DNA of 64,000 nucleotides. Source: Rhodocyclaceae bacterium (GTDB lineage Bacteria > Pseudomonadota > Gammaproteobacteria > Burkholderiales > Rhodocyclaceae). The notes beneath the pieces are model-generated. The model was not told the DNA's origin. It ran no database searches and was given only the letters and a program-made list of their open reading frames with translations. Every line of letters begins with the position of its first letter. Position 1 is the first letter of the stretch. Location of the stretch: the NCBI GenBank assembly GCA_003963315.1, contig RXJP01000075.1:1-64000 (forward strand), given 5' to 3'. Positions 48,773 to 58,392 of the stretch are shown here, piece after piece. The position numbers and the translations under genes are program-made.

Positions 48773-50713
48773 ATGCGACTTTCCCACCTTCTCCCCCTCA
48801 CCCTCGGAGGCATCTGGCTTGCCGTGTTTGCCGGGGTTCTCGCCATCACGCTGGATGGCAGCCACCGCACTCAGGCCTGGCAGATGCAGTCCCACGCCCA
48901 GGACACGGCCACCTTCCTCGGGCTCGCCCTGAGTGCCGCTGCCCGCAACGACCCGGCAACCACCACCGCGATGGTGGATGCCTTGTTTGATCGCGGCTAT
49001 TACAGCGAAATCACGGTTACCGCCACGGCGGGGGGGAGTATCGTCCAGCGCCGCCAGGCCCCCCACATCGAGGATGTCCCGGTCTGGTTCGTCAACCTCT
49101 TCCCCCTCGCCACCCCACCTGCCCATGCGGCGGTGATCGACGGTTGGCGCGAAGTCGCCAATGTGGAGGTGGTCAGCCACCCGGGCCGGGCCTACGAGGA
49201 ACTGTGGCGGACCTGCCGCCGCACCTGCATGCTGCTGGGCGCCATCGGCATCGCATCCTTCCTGCTCACGGTGGGAACCCTGCGCCTTGCCCTGGCTCCC
49301 CTCGCACAGATGATGGCCCTGGCGCGCAACGTCGCCCTGAGGCGGTTCGACACCCGGATTGCGTTGCCATGGACGACGGAGTTGCGGCAGGTCGCAGCCG
49401 CCATGAATGACATGAGCGACAAGGTGGAGCAGATGTTGGACGGGCAGACCCGGCTTGCCGAAGACCTTTACCGGAAAGCCCACCAGGACCCGATCACCGA
49501 ACTCCCCAATTTCCGCACGCTGAAGGCCCGCCTTGACCATTGGCTTCGCGCCGAGCACGCTCCCCCCAATGGCATCCTGGCCTTGATCCACCTGGACGGC
49601 TTCGCCGCCTTCAATGCCCGCCTTGGCCGTGACCATGGCGATGCGCTGCTGAGACAAGTCACCCAGGCCCTGCTCAGGCGCTTCGGCGCTGGCCCGGATG
49701 TCGTCCTCGCCAGGGGTAACGGCGCAGAATTCCTGCTGTTGCGCGGATCGCCAGATCCCCTCGACGCCGATGCCCTGGGGACCATGATCGTCGACACCTT
49801 ACGCCCGCCCCTGGCCGAAGCCGGTGGCGGGCTCCCGGTCACCGTCCGCGTTGGCCTCACATTACTGTCCCCTGTGGCCGACACCTCGGCGTTGCTGGCC
49901 AGGGCCGATGGGGCGCTCAGGATGGCCCAGGGGGCCGGGGGTCGGCCATGGCATCTGGCCGAAGACGGACAAGGCCAGGCCGGCGACCACGGCGGCTGGC
50001 GGCAACGGATTCTGGACAGCCTCCACGACGACTCCCTGCTACTGCATTTCCAACCGGTGCGAACCCTGTCCGGGGCCTTGCTGCATCGGGAGGCCCTGGC
50101 CCGGATACAGGGCAAGGACGGACAATTGCTGCCGGCTGCCCATTTCATGCCGCTGATTCGGGAAACGGGCAACGAGGCCCGTCTTGACCGTCTCGTCCTG
50201 GGCAAGCTTGTCCGCGACATGACCGCCATGGGCGAGGGAGCCCAGGACAGAATTGCCGTCAATCTTTGTACGGCGTCTTTCGCCGATCCCGACTTCCCCG
50301 ACTGGTTGATCCACATCCTGGCGGGACACCCGGCCCTGGCCGGTCGGCTTATTTTTGAATTTTCCGAAGTGGACTTCACTGCCGGTCGAAGCATCTTCGC
50401 TCCCCATGAGGCACGGCTTTCCGCCCTGGGCGTGGCGGTGGCGATTGATCGCTTCGGTCAGCAGGCCTCCGCCCTGCGCCTGATACGCAATGGTGCCATG
50501 GCCTACATCAAGATAGACGGCAGCCACATCAGGGGAATCGAAAACGACCCGGACAATCAGTTCATGGTCAGAACGCTGGTGGGCATCGCCCATGGCCTGG
50601 GCATCGGCGTCATCGCCGAATACGTGGAAACCGCCGCCGAGTTCGAAGCCGTCGCCGCCCTTGGCATCGACGCCGCCCAGGGTTTGTACATCGCGGCGCC
50701 CCAGGCCGGATGA
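48773..50713 (+). CDS. lapD: LapD-like c-di-GMP receptor: periplasmic domain, HAMP, degenerate GGDEF and degenerate EAL
   Basis: MRLSHLLPLTLGGIWLAVFAGVLAITLDGSHRTQAWQMQSHAQDTATFLGLAL; GGDEF site reads RGNGAEF; EAL domain lacks canonical DDFG (reads IDRFG); YIKIDGSHIRGIENDPDNQFMVRTLVGIAHGLGI. Confidence 0.9.
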   Translation: MRLSHLLPLTLGGIWLAVFAGVLAITLDGSHRTQAWQMQSHAQDTATFLGLALSAAARNDPATTTAMVDALFDRGYYSEITVTATAGGSIVQRRQAPHIEDVPVWFVNLFPLATPPAHAAVIDGWREVANVEVVSHPGRAYEELWRTCRRTCMLLGAIGIASFLLTVGTLRLALAPLAQMMALARNVALRRFDTRIALPWTTELRQVAAAMNDMSDKVEQMLDGQTRLAEDLYRKAHQDPITELPNFRTLKARLDHWLRAEHAPPNGILALIHLDGFAAFNARLGRDHGDALLRQVTQALLRRFGAGPDVVLARGNGAEFLLLRGSPDPLDADALGTMIVDTLRPPLAEAGGGLPVTVRVGLTLLSPVADTSALLARADGALRMAQGAGGRPWHLAEDGQGQAGDHGGWRQRILDSLHDDSLLLHFQPVRTLSGALLHREALARIQGKDGQLLPAAHFMPLIRETGNEARLDRLVLGKLVRDMTAMGEGAQDRIAVNLCTASFADPDFPDWLIHILAGHPALAGRLIFEFSEVDFTAGRSIFAPHEARLSALGVAVAIDRFGQQASALRLIRNGAMAYIKIDGSHIRGIENDPDNQFMVRTLVGIAHGLGIGVIAEYVETAAEFEAVAALGIDAAQGLYIAAPQAG

Positions 50714-50803
50714 AGCCTTCCAGCCAGTGCTGCCCATTCATCAAACGTTCACAAAAGCCCGATACGCTGCATGGTCGTCACTCCCAACCTGCCCTGACCC
50801 ACC

Positions 50804-51208
50804 ATGGAAAAAAGACATTCCGAACGCGTCCAGTTCTTCAATGCCCGAGACGAAAGCGGCATCCAACCCGTCTGGGTTTTCCGCCAGACACGCCAGGACT
50901 CGATCCTCGGGCTATTGGTAGACATCAGCAACCATGGCGTACAGATCATTACCAGCAGGGACGCAGCCATGGATGGCGACATGTTTCAACTCGTGATCCT
51001 GGACGAGAGCGAAGACGGACACTACCTGACGACGTTGGTGAATCGCAGATGGCACAAGGACGAAGGTACGCTCTACCTGCGCCATGGTTTCTCCTTTGAG
51101 GAAGAAGATGATATAGCCGATGCCATCCACGCCATTGTCGCTGCGGGCGCGGGCCTCAGTACCGGCAAATGGCTGCGCTGCGAATTAATTGACGCGAGCG
51201 CGGCATGA
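50804..51208 (+). CDS. PilZ-domain protein
   Basis: EKRHSERVQF (RxxxR) and LVDISNHGVQI (DxSxxG). Confidence 0.85.
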   Translation: MEKRHSERVQFFNARDESGIQPVWVFRQTRQDSILGLLVDISNHGVQIITSRDAAMDGDMFQLVILDESEDGHYLTTLVNRRWHKDEGTLYLRHGFSFEEEDDIADAIHAIVAAGAGLSTGKWLRCELIDASAA

Positions 51209-53097
51209 GTCCCGAGCTCAAGGAAACGGACATCGGCATGGCCGGCGATCAAGCCCAACATCTCGCCCCGCTGCCCGGCGCCTCGTTGATCGAACCGGAT
51301 ACCCACCGGTCCATGAACAAATTCATTTACCTGAATGCCGAAGAGGCGCCGGATGCGCCCCAGATCGTCTTCCTTTCCCGTTTTATCCAGCCGGCCAACC
51401 AGTCGGAAGAATGTCTGAGCGTGCTTGGACGATTCTTTTCCGACAAGAGCCTGTTCGCCATTCCGGTGGTGGACGACCAGAATCGCCCCTTGGGCTTGGT
51501 GGAGCGGCACACCTTCGTGGAGTTTTTCGGCAAGCCGTTCACCCGGGAAATCCACGGCAGGAAAGGCGTGGGCACATTGCCGGCGCCGGTGGTCAACCTC
51601 GGACCGGTGGTCGTGGACTCGGCCACGACGGTGGATGACGTGGCGCGGATCATCATCGATGCCGGCATGGAACACATGGTGACCGGCTTCATCGTGACCA
51701 GCGAGGGAAGCTATGCCGGTGTCGCCAACGGACATGACCTGCTCAACGAAATCACCCAGCGTCGCCAGGCGGAACTGTACGCCCTGGCCCATTACGACCT
51801 GCTCACCGGCCTGCCCAATCGCCGCCTGTTTCTCGACCGCATCAGCCAGGCCTGCCGCGAGGTGAGAAGAACGGCCTTACAGGCGGCGGTCATGTTCATC
51901 GACGTGGACCGTTTCAAACAGATCAACGACAGCCTCGGCCACGCCGCTGGCGACCACCTGCTCCGCGCCGTGGCGGAACAGTTGCAACAATGCGCACGGG
52001 ACTGCGACACCGTGGCCCGCCTCGGCGGCGACGAATTCGGCATCGTCGTGGAGAACATTCGCGGCGTGGAAGACGTCAACGCCATCGCCGGGCGCATCAT
52101 CGAGTCCATGGCCAAATCCGTGCTGATCGCGGATCGGGAATTCTTCATCACGGTCAGTATCGGCATTGCCCTATATCCCCAGGACGACGCCTCGGTATCC
52201 GGCCTACTCAACAAGGCCGACGCGGCGATGTATTGCGTCAAGGCCAACGGGCGCAATGGCTACCGCGCCTATGAGCCCGGCTTATCCACCGATGCGGTGG
52301 ACAATCTGTCGGTGGAAACCGAACTGCGCAACGCCATCGCGCGCGACGAACTGCGGTTGTACTACCAACCCCAGGTGGACCTGAAAAGCGGACGGATGAC
52401 CGGCGTCGAGGCCCTGGTGCGCTGGCAGCATCCGGCAAGGGGATTGCTCTCCCCCGCCCACTTCATTCCCGTTGCCGAGCAAAGCCATTTGATCGTCGAC
52501 CTGGGCTATTGGGTGCTTACGGCGGCTTGTCGCCAGTACAAGGCCTGGCTCGGCGCAGGCAAGGCGCCGTTGAAAGTGTCGGTGAACGTATCCACCCTGC
52601 AATTCCAGCAGCCGGATTTCTCCCGGCGGGTCCAGCGCATCATCGAAGAAACCGGCATGGACCCCGTCTATCTGGAACTGGAGTTAACAGAGAGCATCAT
52701 GATGCACCATGGCAACCACGCCCTGGACACCCTCCGTTCGCTCAAGTGTCTCGGGGTATCCCTCGCCCTGGACGACTTCGGCACCGGGTTTTCCAGCCTC
52801 AGCTACCTGCGGCAATATCCCATTGACCGAATCAAGATCGATCAGTCCTTTGTGCGCGGCATCAGCCAATCGAGTTCCAGCGAATCCATCGTCAAGGCCA
52901 TTTCAGCCCTGGGCAAAAGCCTGAAAATGGAAGTCGTCGCCGAAGGCATTGAAACCGATACGGAACTGGACGTCATCAGGGACTGTAGCTGCGACGGCGT
53001 GCAAGGCTACTATTTTTCCAAGCCCGTTCCGGCGGAATCCCTGGCGGAATTTTTCGAAGCCGCATCCAAGACGGCCACGGCCAGCGACCTGTCCTGA
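51205..53097 (+). CDS. CBS-pair + GGDEF + EAL bifunctional c-di-GMP enzyme
   Basis: ARLGGDEFGIVVENI; GVEALVRWQHPARG; LELELTESIM; LDDFGTGFSSLSYLRQYPIDRIKIDQSFV; N-terminal CBS-like LFAIPVVDDQNRPLGLVER. Confidence 0.93.
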   Translation: MSPELKETDIGMAGDQAQHLAPLPGASLIEPDTHRSMNKFIYLNAEEAPDAPQIVFLSRFIQPANQSEECLSVLGRFFSDKSLFAIPVVDDQNRPLGLVERHTFVEFFGKPFTREIHGRKGVGTLPAPVVNLGPVVVDSATTVDDVARIIIDAGMEHMVTGFIVTSEGSYAGVANGHDLLNEITQRRQAELYALAHYDLLTGLPNRRLFLDRISQACREVRRTALQAAVMFIDVDRFKQINDSLGHAAGDHLLRAVAEQLQQCARDCDTVARLGGDEFGIVVENIRGVEDVNAIAGRIIESMAKSVLIADREFFITVSIGIALYPQDDASVSGLLNKADAAMYCVKANGRNGYRAYEPGLSTDAVDNLSVETELRNAIARDELRLYYQPQVDLKSGRMTGVEALVRWQHPARGLLSPAHFIPVAEQSHLIVDLGYWVLTAACRQYKAWLGAGKAPLKVSVNVSTLQFQQPDFSRRVQRIIEETGMDPVYLELELTESIMMHHGNHALDTLRSLKCLGVSLALDDFGTGFSSLSYLRQYPIDRIKIDQSFVRGISQSSSSESIVKAISALGKSLKMEVVAEGIETDTELDVIRDCSCDGVQGYYFSKPVPAESLAEFFEAASKTATASDLS

Positions 53098-53237
53098 AAC
53101 CCGTTCGCCAGGGCATCCCCAACCTCACCCGCCCTGGGCGATGACCTCGCAAACAACCATGCATCCAACGGGAGTTTCCCGGCGGCCCCCTTTTTGCCCA
53201 TTTCAGTAGGGCTCGTGCGCTGCCCCGTCTCGATTGA

Positions 53238-53606
53238 TCAGGCTTTCTGTAATACAGCCGACAATTCCCTGTCCAACAAGGCCAGGCGACCGGCCTCGCC
53301 ATCGATGAGATGGATCAGGGCATCGTATTGTTGCTGCCCCACCGCCTTGAAGCGGATGCCCAGCGCCGTCCCCTCCTGGCGCATGACGATGCCGTGAAAG
53401 GCAACGGCAGCCACGGCGGGCAGATTGAGGAATTCGAGGCAACAGGCTTGGGTCACCACGTCGGCCATGGCATGGTCCGCGCGGAAAAGCGCACCCGCCA
53501 GAGAAATATCCTCGACGCTGCCGAGATAGTGCTTGCCGGGAATTCTCAGGCGCGAGGGGCTACTGGTCATCAGGCGGGGCAGGTAGCGACGATCCTGATT
53601 CGGCAT
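53238..53606 (-). CDS. PilZ-domain protein
   Basis: MPNQDRRYLPRLMTSSPSRLRIPGKHYLGSVEDISLAGALFRAD (RxxxR ... DxSxxG); ATG at 53606. Confidence 0.75.
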   Translation of the reverse strand: MPNQDRRYLPRLMTSSPSRLRIPGKHYLGSVEDISLAGALFRADHAMADVVTQACCLEFLNLPAVAAVAFHGIVMRQEGTALGIRFKAVGQQQYDALIHLIDGEAGRLALLDRELSAVLQKA

Positions 53607-53652
53607 GGCCTCTCCTTTCGGATGGGATGGACTTATTGGCCGGCAGGCGCCA

Positions 53653-54471
53653 CTACGGCTTTTCGGCCAAGAAAGCGTTGAGCCTTGCCTCCAGCGCGGC
53701 GGGCGGAATGGCGCCGCCCACCAAAAGGGAACGGCCAGAGGCGTTGTCGCGCAACACCACGCCCGGTGTCCCCTCGATACCGCCGCCGATGCCATCCTTG
53801 ATGTCTTCGCCGATCACCTTGGCCGTCTCGGCATCGGCAAGGCAGCGGTTGAAGGATTTCTCGTCCCCTGCCCCGGCCTGCTTGGCCAATTGCCCCAACG
53901 CGGTGTCCCCGCCCGGGAGCCCCTGGCCATTGGTTTGCCCATCGCGGAACACCGCATCGACAAACTTGAAGAAGCCGCCGTGGCCCGCCTGTTTCGCCAC
54001 GCACTCGGCGGCGTAGGATTCCTTCAAGGCATTGGCCCCGTGCATTTCCAACGGGAAATGGCGCCATACCACGTTGACCTGCGGCGACTTGTCGGCCAAG
54101 CCTTCCGCCACACCGGCGAAGCGCTTGCAGAAGGGGCACTCCAGGTCCGAGTACACCAGGATGGAATATTTGGCTTCCACCGGTCCATAGACGTGGTCCC
54201 GCGCCGGGTCCACCTTGCGCAGATTGGCCACCATTTCCATGCGCTTCTTTTGCGCCTCCTCGGCGGCTTTTTGCCGCGCTTCGGCATCCTGGCGAATGCG
54301 GCGATCAATGGCGCGGTCAACGGCCTTGTCCAGGGCGCCAGAACTTTCCAGGCGCTGCACCACCGCGTCGGCCAGGGCCCCCTCGTCCTTCTTGGCGGCC
54401 TGGGTCGGTGCGGCGAAAGCACAGGCGCTCGCCAACAGCAGGGGCATGAGGAAATGCGTTGCGGGTTTCAT
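53653..54471 (-). CDS. DsbA-family thioredoxin-fold protein (CPFC)
   Basis: Signal peptide; YSILVYSDLECPFCKRFAGVAEGLADKSPQVNVVWRHFPLEMHGAN, GIEGTPGVVLRDN. Confidence 0.9.
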   Translation of the reverse strand: MKPATHFLMPLLLASACAFAAPTQAAKKDEGALADAVVQRLESSGALDKAVDRAIDRRIRQDAEARQKAAEEAQKKRMEMVANLRKVDPARDHVYGPVEAKYSILVYSDLECPFCKRFAGVAEGLADKSPQVNVVWRHFPLEMHGANALKESYAAECVAKQAGHGGFFKFVDAVFRDGQTNGQGLPGGDTALGQLAKQAGAGDEKSFNRCLADAETAKVIGEDIKDGIGGGIEGTPGVVLRDNASGRSLLVGGAIPPAALEARLNAFLAEKP

Positions 54472-54529
54472 GTTCAGTTTTCCTTGTGACGAGGCCGGGC
54501 CCCATGGTTGATCGTGACATTCCTATCCA

Positions 54530-55162
54530 TTATTTCCCTGGCGCCGAGGCCAGCCCTTCCCGGCTCGGCGCGACCTTCTGCTCGTCCAGCTTGTCGCGGT
54601 AGTCTTCCACCAGGTTTTCAATCTCCACCCGTTTCAGGCCGGTCAAGGGCTCCGACTGGAGCAGCGAGGATGCGCAACCCTTGCCCTGATAGGCTTGCAG
54701 CAGCTCCGTACCATAGCGGTAGAGCTTCACATTCTTGCCTTCACAGGTGGTGATGGTGTCCCGCTGCCGCTCGCCAGTGGCCTCCAGATCACGTTTGGCG
54801 GCCTCGGTGCTGCGCAGGGTGGCCATGGTATCGGCCAACTGCTTTTCCGTCTCGGCCAGTTTGGCGCTCAGCTTTTCCTGGTCGGCCTTCAGCGCCTCAA
54901 GCTCGCGGCCCAAGGCCGTGGCCTTGGCGCCCAGCCCGGAGGCTTTACGTTGGCTGGCCTCCAGCTTGTCCTGGGCCTCCTTCAGTCCGTTTTCCGCCGC
55001 TGTCTTCTGTTGGGAAAGCTGCGCCTTTTCCTGCTCCACCTTGCGCAGCATCTGCTGCAGGCGCTTGGCCGAGTCCTTCTTGTCGTCGGCAGCGTGGCCA
55101 GTACAGGCTATCGACGCCAGCAGGACCAGGGCCGCCATTGCGGGAAGCAACCGTTTCATCAT
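54530..55162 (-). CDS. Periplasmic coiled-coil protein
   Basis: Signal peptide MMKRLLPAMAALVLLASIACTGHA then heptad-rich LQQMLRKVEQEKAQLSQQKTAAENGLKEAQDKLEASQ. Confidence 0.75.
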   Translation of the reverse strand: MMKRLLPAMAALVLLASIACTGHAADDKKDSAKRLQQMLRKVEQEKAQLSQQKTAAENGLKEAQDKLEASQRKASGLGAKATALGRELEALKADQEKLSAKLAETEKQLADTMATLRSTEAAKRDLEATGERQRDTITTCEGKNVKLYRYGTELLQAYQGKGCASSLLQSEPLTGLKRVEIENLVEDYRDKLDEQKVAPSREGLASAPGK

Positions 55163-55171
55163 GCCTCTCCC

Positions 55172-56905
55172 TTAGAAAGCGGCGGACAAATCCACCTGGA
55201 GTTGATCCACTGAGAACTTGGGATTCGTCGTGGAGAAACCGCCACTTGCCGCAATCGGGATCGTGGAATGCAGCGAGTCCGCAGACAGCCAACGCACGCC
55301 AAGATTCACGTTGCGGTCAACGCCGTAATTGAAGCCCAGGATGTAGCCCTTGTTGTTGGTGCCTCCCAGACCGAAATCAGACGAGGTAAAAGCGTCCAAT
55401 ACCGCGTCGCTGCCGACGCGGCGGAAGGCGACGTAGGCAGCCCAGTCGTCGCGCTCCACCACCTTGGGCATACCCACCTGGAGCTTGACCTGGAAGCCTG
55501 AATTGCTGCCATCGGGCATGTCCGCAGAAGTGAGGCCGGTTCTGGCATAGATTTCCGGACGCTTGAAACCGATGTTGCGCACATAGTCGCCGATCAGGAT
55601 GGCATGCACCGGATCCCACTGGCCCAGGTCCAGCATCGCGGTCAGGTTGACCTCGCGGAAACGGGAAGCGAGGCCCCAAATGGTATTACTAACGCCAGCG
55701 CCAGGAATATCACTTGGTGCATTCGTTCTAAACAGCGTGTTGCCCTTCTGGCGCAACCCGGCTTCGTATTCGTACCGGCCGTAGCTTGCGGCGGTCAGAA
55801 ATGAAGCATCCGTTTCCGGATGTCCTTCAAAATTATTAAAGGCATAGAAAGCGGCTCCCAATTTGAAGGAGCTTTGGGCCCAGTCCCATTGGAATCCCGT
55901 CTGAGCGCCTTCCAACATGCGCCCGTTGCGCGTGGGCGGATTGCTTTCCCGGATCGGGAAGACCCCCACCGTAAGGAAGGGTTTGAAAGCGTCAACGCCG
56001 TGGCGGGAACCCAGGGTGGCCGCCACCCCTTCGAAATTCAAGTTTTCATCCCAAACCAGATCCGTGCTGAACCAGGGATTGGGAATACGACCACCACTGA
56101 CCGACAGCCAATCATTGGGCTCGTATTTCAAATAAGCCCTGTCTAGCGAGAATGTGTACTTGTTGAAGTCCTGCCCCAAGGTCTGGTTGGTGGACACTCG
56201 GTCCGTGGCACTCCCTGTCGCCAATCGCGCCCCGAAAATGAAATCGTCGCTGACCTTGGCGCTCATCCCCAGCCTGGCGCGCAAACGAACGCGCTCTCGA
56301 TCCTCAAGCGTATTGGCCGTGGCCACAGTGCCACCACGTGTCCCCGAAAAATCGGCGATTCTGGTAGTAGACGGCAGGATCGCCGCCGCCGCACCAACGT
56401 AATCGCTCGCCGGCGCATTTCCCTTGCCCATCATGTCCGACTGGTAGCGCAAGCGCACATCCCCTTCCCATTTGATCCGCCCCACCCAATCGGGCAAAGC
56501 ACCAGGATCGCCCCAACGTTCCGCTTTGGCCTGGGCCAGCACTTCCTGGCGGATTTCGTCGCGCAGTTCCTTCTTCACCACCTCCGGCACGTAAGGCACA
56601 CGGATGCGGGGCTTGGCCTCTGCCGCCGGACGCTCTTCCTGGGGCAGGGCCGCCACGGTCTGAGCCGCCTTCTGCTGCGCGGCCTTGACCAAGGCATCGG
56701 CTTTCTCCTTGCTCATCACCCCCTGCTCCACCAGCACGTTGATCAGGTTGAGGGTGGTTTCGCGCAACATCTCCAGGGATTCCCGCTCGCCGGCGGCCCT
56801 GGCCGCCGGGGTGAAGGCAATGCCGGCCGCCAGGGCGGCGGCCAGGAGACGGATTCGGCTAGGACTGACAGGTTTCACGTGTTCGACCTCTTGGGGAGTT
56901 TTCAT
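55172..56905 (-). CDS. Putative outer-membrane porin
   Basis: Signal peptide, N-term helical region MLRETTLNLINVLVEQGVMSKEKADALVKAAQQ, WEGDVRLRYQSDM, RVRLRARLGMSAKVSDDFIFGARLATG, terminal VDLSAAF. Confidence 0.88.
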   Translation of the reverse strand: MKTPQEVEHVKPVSPSRIRLLAAALAAGIAFTPAARAAGERESLEMLRETTLNLINVLVEQGVMSKEKADALVKAAQQKAAQTVAALPQEERPAAEAKPRIRVPYVPEVVKKELRDEIRQEVLAQAKAERWGDPGALPDWVGRIKWEGDVRLRYQSDMMGKGNAPASDYVGAAAAILPSTTRIADFSGTRGGTVATANTLEDRERVRLRARLGMSAKVSDDFIFGARLATGSATDRVSTNQTLGQDFNKYTFSLDRAYLKYEPNDWLSVSGGRIPNPWFSTDLVWDENLNFEGVAATLGSRHGVDAFKPFLTVGVFPIRESNPPTRNGRMLEGAQTGFQWDWAQSSFKLGAAFYAFNNFEGHPETDASFLTAASYGRYEYEAGLRQKGNTLFRTNAPSDIPGAGVSNTIWGLASRFREVNLTAMLDLGQWDPVHAILIGDYVRNIGFKRPEIYARTGLTSADMPDGSNSGFQVKLQVGMPKVVERDDWAAYVAFRRVGSDAVLDAFTSSDFGLGGTNNKGYILGFNYGVDRNVNLGVRWLSADSLHSTIPIAASGGFSTTNPKFSVDQLQVDLSAAF

Positions 56906-56908
56906 GGA

Positions 56909-57571
56909 TCAGGCGCCCCGGGCCGTGACCCGGATGCGTATCGGTTGTGGCATGTTGTCCGGCGGCCCCTCGTGCATGGCGGCGGCCTGCATCAGGGAAT
57001 CCTTGAGCAGATCATCCACCGCGACATTGCCGGTGCTCTGCCCCAGTTCCACCTTCTGCACCGCGCCATCCGCGGACAGCCAGACGCTGACGATCACCCG
57101 ATAGTCGGTCTGGCGCAGCTTGCGGTTGCGGTTCAGCACCTCCTGCAGGTAGCGCTGCAATTTGTTGGCATAAAGGCCTTGCTGCATGCGGCCACCCACG
57201 GTACCGCCCACGTATTCCTTGTTCACCGAGCCCGACGCGAAGGCGCTGGGGCCATCGCCAGCCGCACCCTCCATTTTCAGGGGCTCGTTCTGGGCCTGGG
57301 GCGTGGGCTCCTTAGGCGTTTCGGTCTTCACTTCCTTCTGGTCGGGTTTCGGCGGCTCCGGCTTGTCTTTCGGCGGAGGCGGGGGTGGGGGCGGCTTGTC
57401 CGGCAGCATGGTGATCTTGGGCGGCTTCTTGGCCGGTCCCGGCGTGCTGCCCATCAGGCCACGGATGCCCCACACCAGGAGCAAGACCAGCAGCAAGGCC
57501 GCCGCGCCCACCAGCACCCAGCGCATCCACGCGCCGCGATTGCCCTTGCCTGTGACCTTCATCGCGTTCAA
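56909..57571 (-). CDS. TonB-like energy transducer
   Basis: Single N-term TM, Pro/Lys-rich spacer LPDKPPPPPPPPKDKPEPPKPDQ, C-term LQRYLQEVLNRNRKLRQTDYRVIVSVWLSADGAVQKVELGQSTGNVAVDDLLKDSL. Confidence 0.88.
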   Translation of the reverse strand: MNAMKVTGKGNRGAWMRWVLVGAAALLLVLLLVWGIRGLMGSTPGPAKKPPKITMLPDKPPPPPPPPKDKPEPPKPDQKEVKTETPKEPTPQAQNEPLKMEGAAGDGPSAFASGSVNKEYVGGTVGGRMQQGLYANKLQRYLQEVLNRNRKLRQTDYRVIVSVWLSADGAVQKVELGQSTGNVAVDDLLKDSLMQAAAMHEGPPDNMPQPIRIRVTARGA

Positions 57572-57972
57572 TTGCCGATCTTCGCCGTGACCAAGCCCAC
57601 CGAACCGATGCCGATGCGGCCGGTCAGGTCGAGCACTGCCACCACCCGTTCGTAGGGCACCCGCGCGTCGCCCTTGAGCACCACCGGTACCTCGGGGTCC
57701 TTGGCCTTGGCCGCGCGCAATTGGGCTTCAAGTTCGTCGGCGGTGACCCCGGCCCCGTTCAGGTGGAGGGAGCCATCGGGCAGCACCTGGATGACTTTCA
57801 CGTCCTTCTTCTCCAAGCTCGGCTTGTTGGAAGGCTTGGGCAGGTTGATGCTGAGGCCCTGCACCGACGCCGTGGTCATGATGATGAAAATCACCAGCAA
57901 CACGTAGGCCAAGTCCAGCATCGGCGTAACGTTGATGGAGTCGTAGGGTTTGGTTTCGCTCTGGACCTGCAT
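57568..57972 (-). CDS. ExbD/TolR-family protein
   Basis: YDSINVTPMLDLAYVLLVIFIIMTTASVQGLSINLPKPS. Confidence 0.93.
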   Translation of the reverse strand: MQVQSETKPYDSINVTPMLDLAYVLLVIFIIMTTASVQGLSINLPKPSNKPSLEKKDVKVIQVLPDGSLHLNGAGVTADELEAQLRAAKAKDPEVPVVLKGDARVPYERVVAVLDLTGRIGIGSVGLVTAKIGN

Positions 57973-57975
57973 GGT

Positions 57976-58377
57976 CTACTTCGCCCTCGTCGTGGCCAAG
58001 CCCAGATCGGTGATGTCGTTGCGCTTGAGCAGCTCCAGCACCTCCATCACCTTGGCGTACTGGACCCGTGCATCGCCCTTGATCACCACCGAGAGGGAAG
58101 GATTGGTGCTGCGATACTGGATCAGGCGCTCCTCGAGCTGCGCCATGGTGGCCGGGTAGGCGTCAAGGAACACGTCGCCGTTCTGGTTGATGGTTACCGC
58201 CTTGGTCTGCGGCTTGGCCAGGCTGGCGGCGAGCTGGGTCTTGGGCAAGTCCACCTTGACGCCTTGCACCGAGGCCGTGGTCATGATGATGAAAATCACC
58301 AGCAACACATACGCCAGATCCAGCATCGGCGTGACGTTGATATCGTCGTAGGGCTGGTTATCTTCCTGAAGCTGCAC
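57976..58377 (-). CDS. ExbD/TolR-family protein
   Basis: YDDINVTPMLDLAYVLLVIFIIMTTASVQGVKVDLPKTQ. Confidence 0.93.
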   Translation of the reverse strand: MQLQEDNQPYDDINVTPMLDLAYVLLVIFIIMTTASVQGVKVDLPKTQLAASLAKPQTKAVTINQNGDVFLDAYPATMAQLEERLIQYRSTNPSLSVVIKGDARVQYAKVMEVLELLKRNDITDLGLATTRAK

Positions 58378-58392
58378 GGATCCTGGCTCCCC

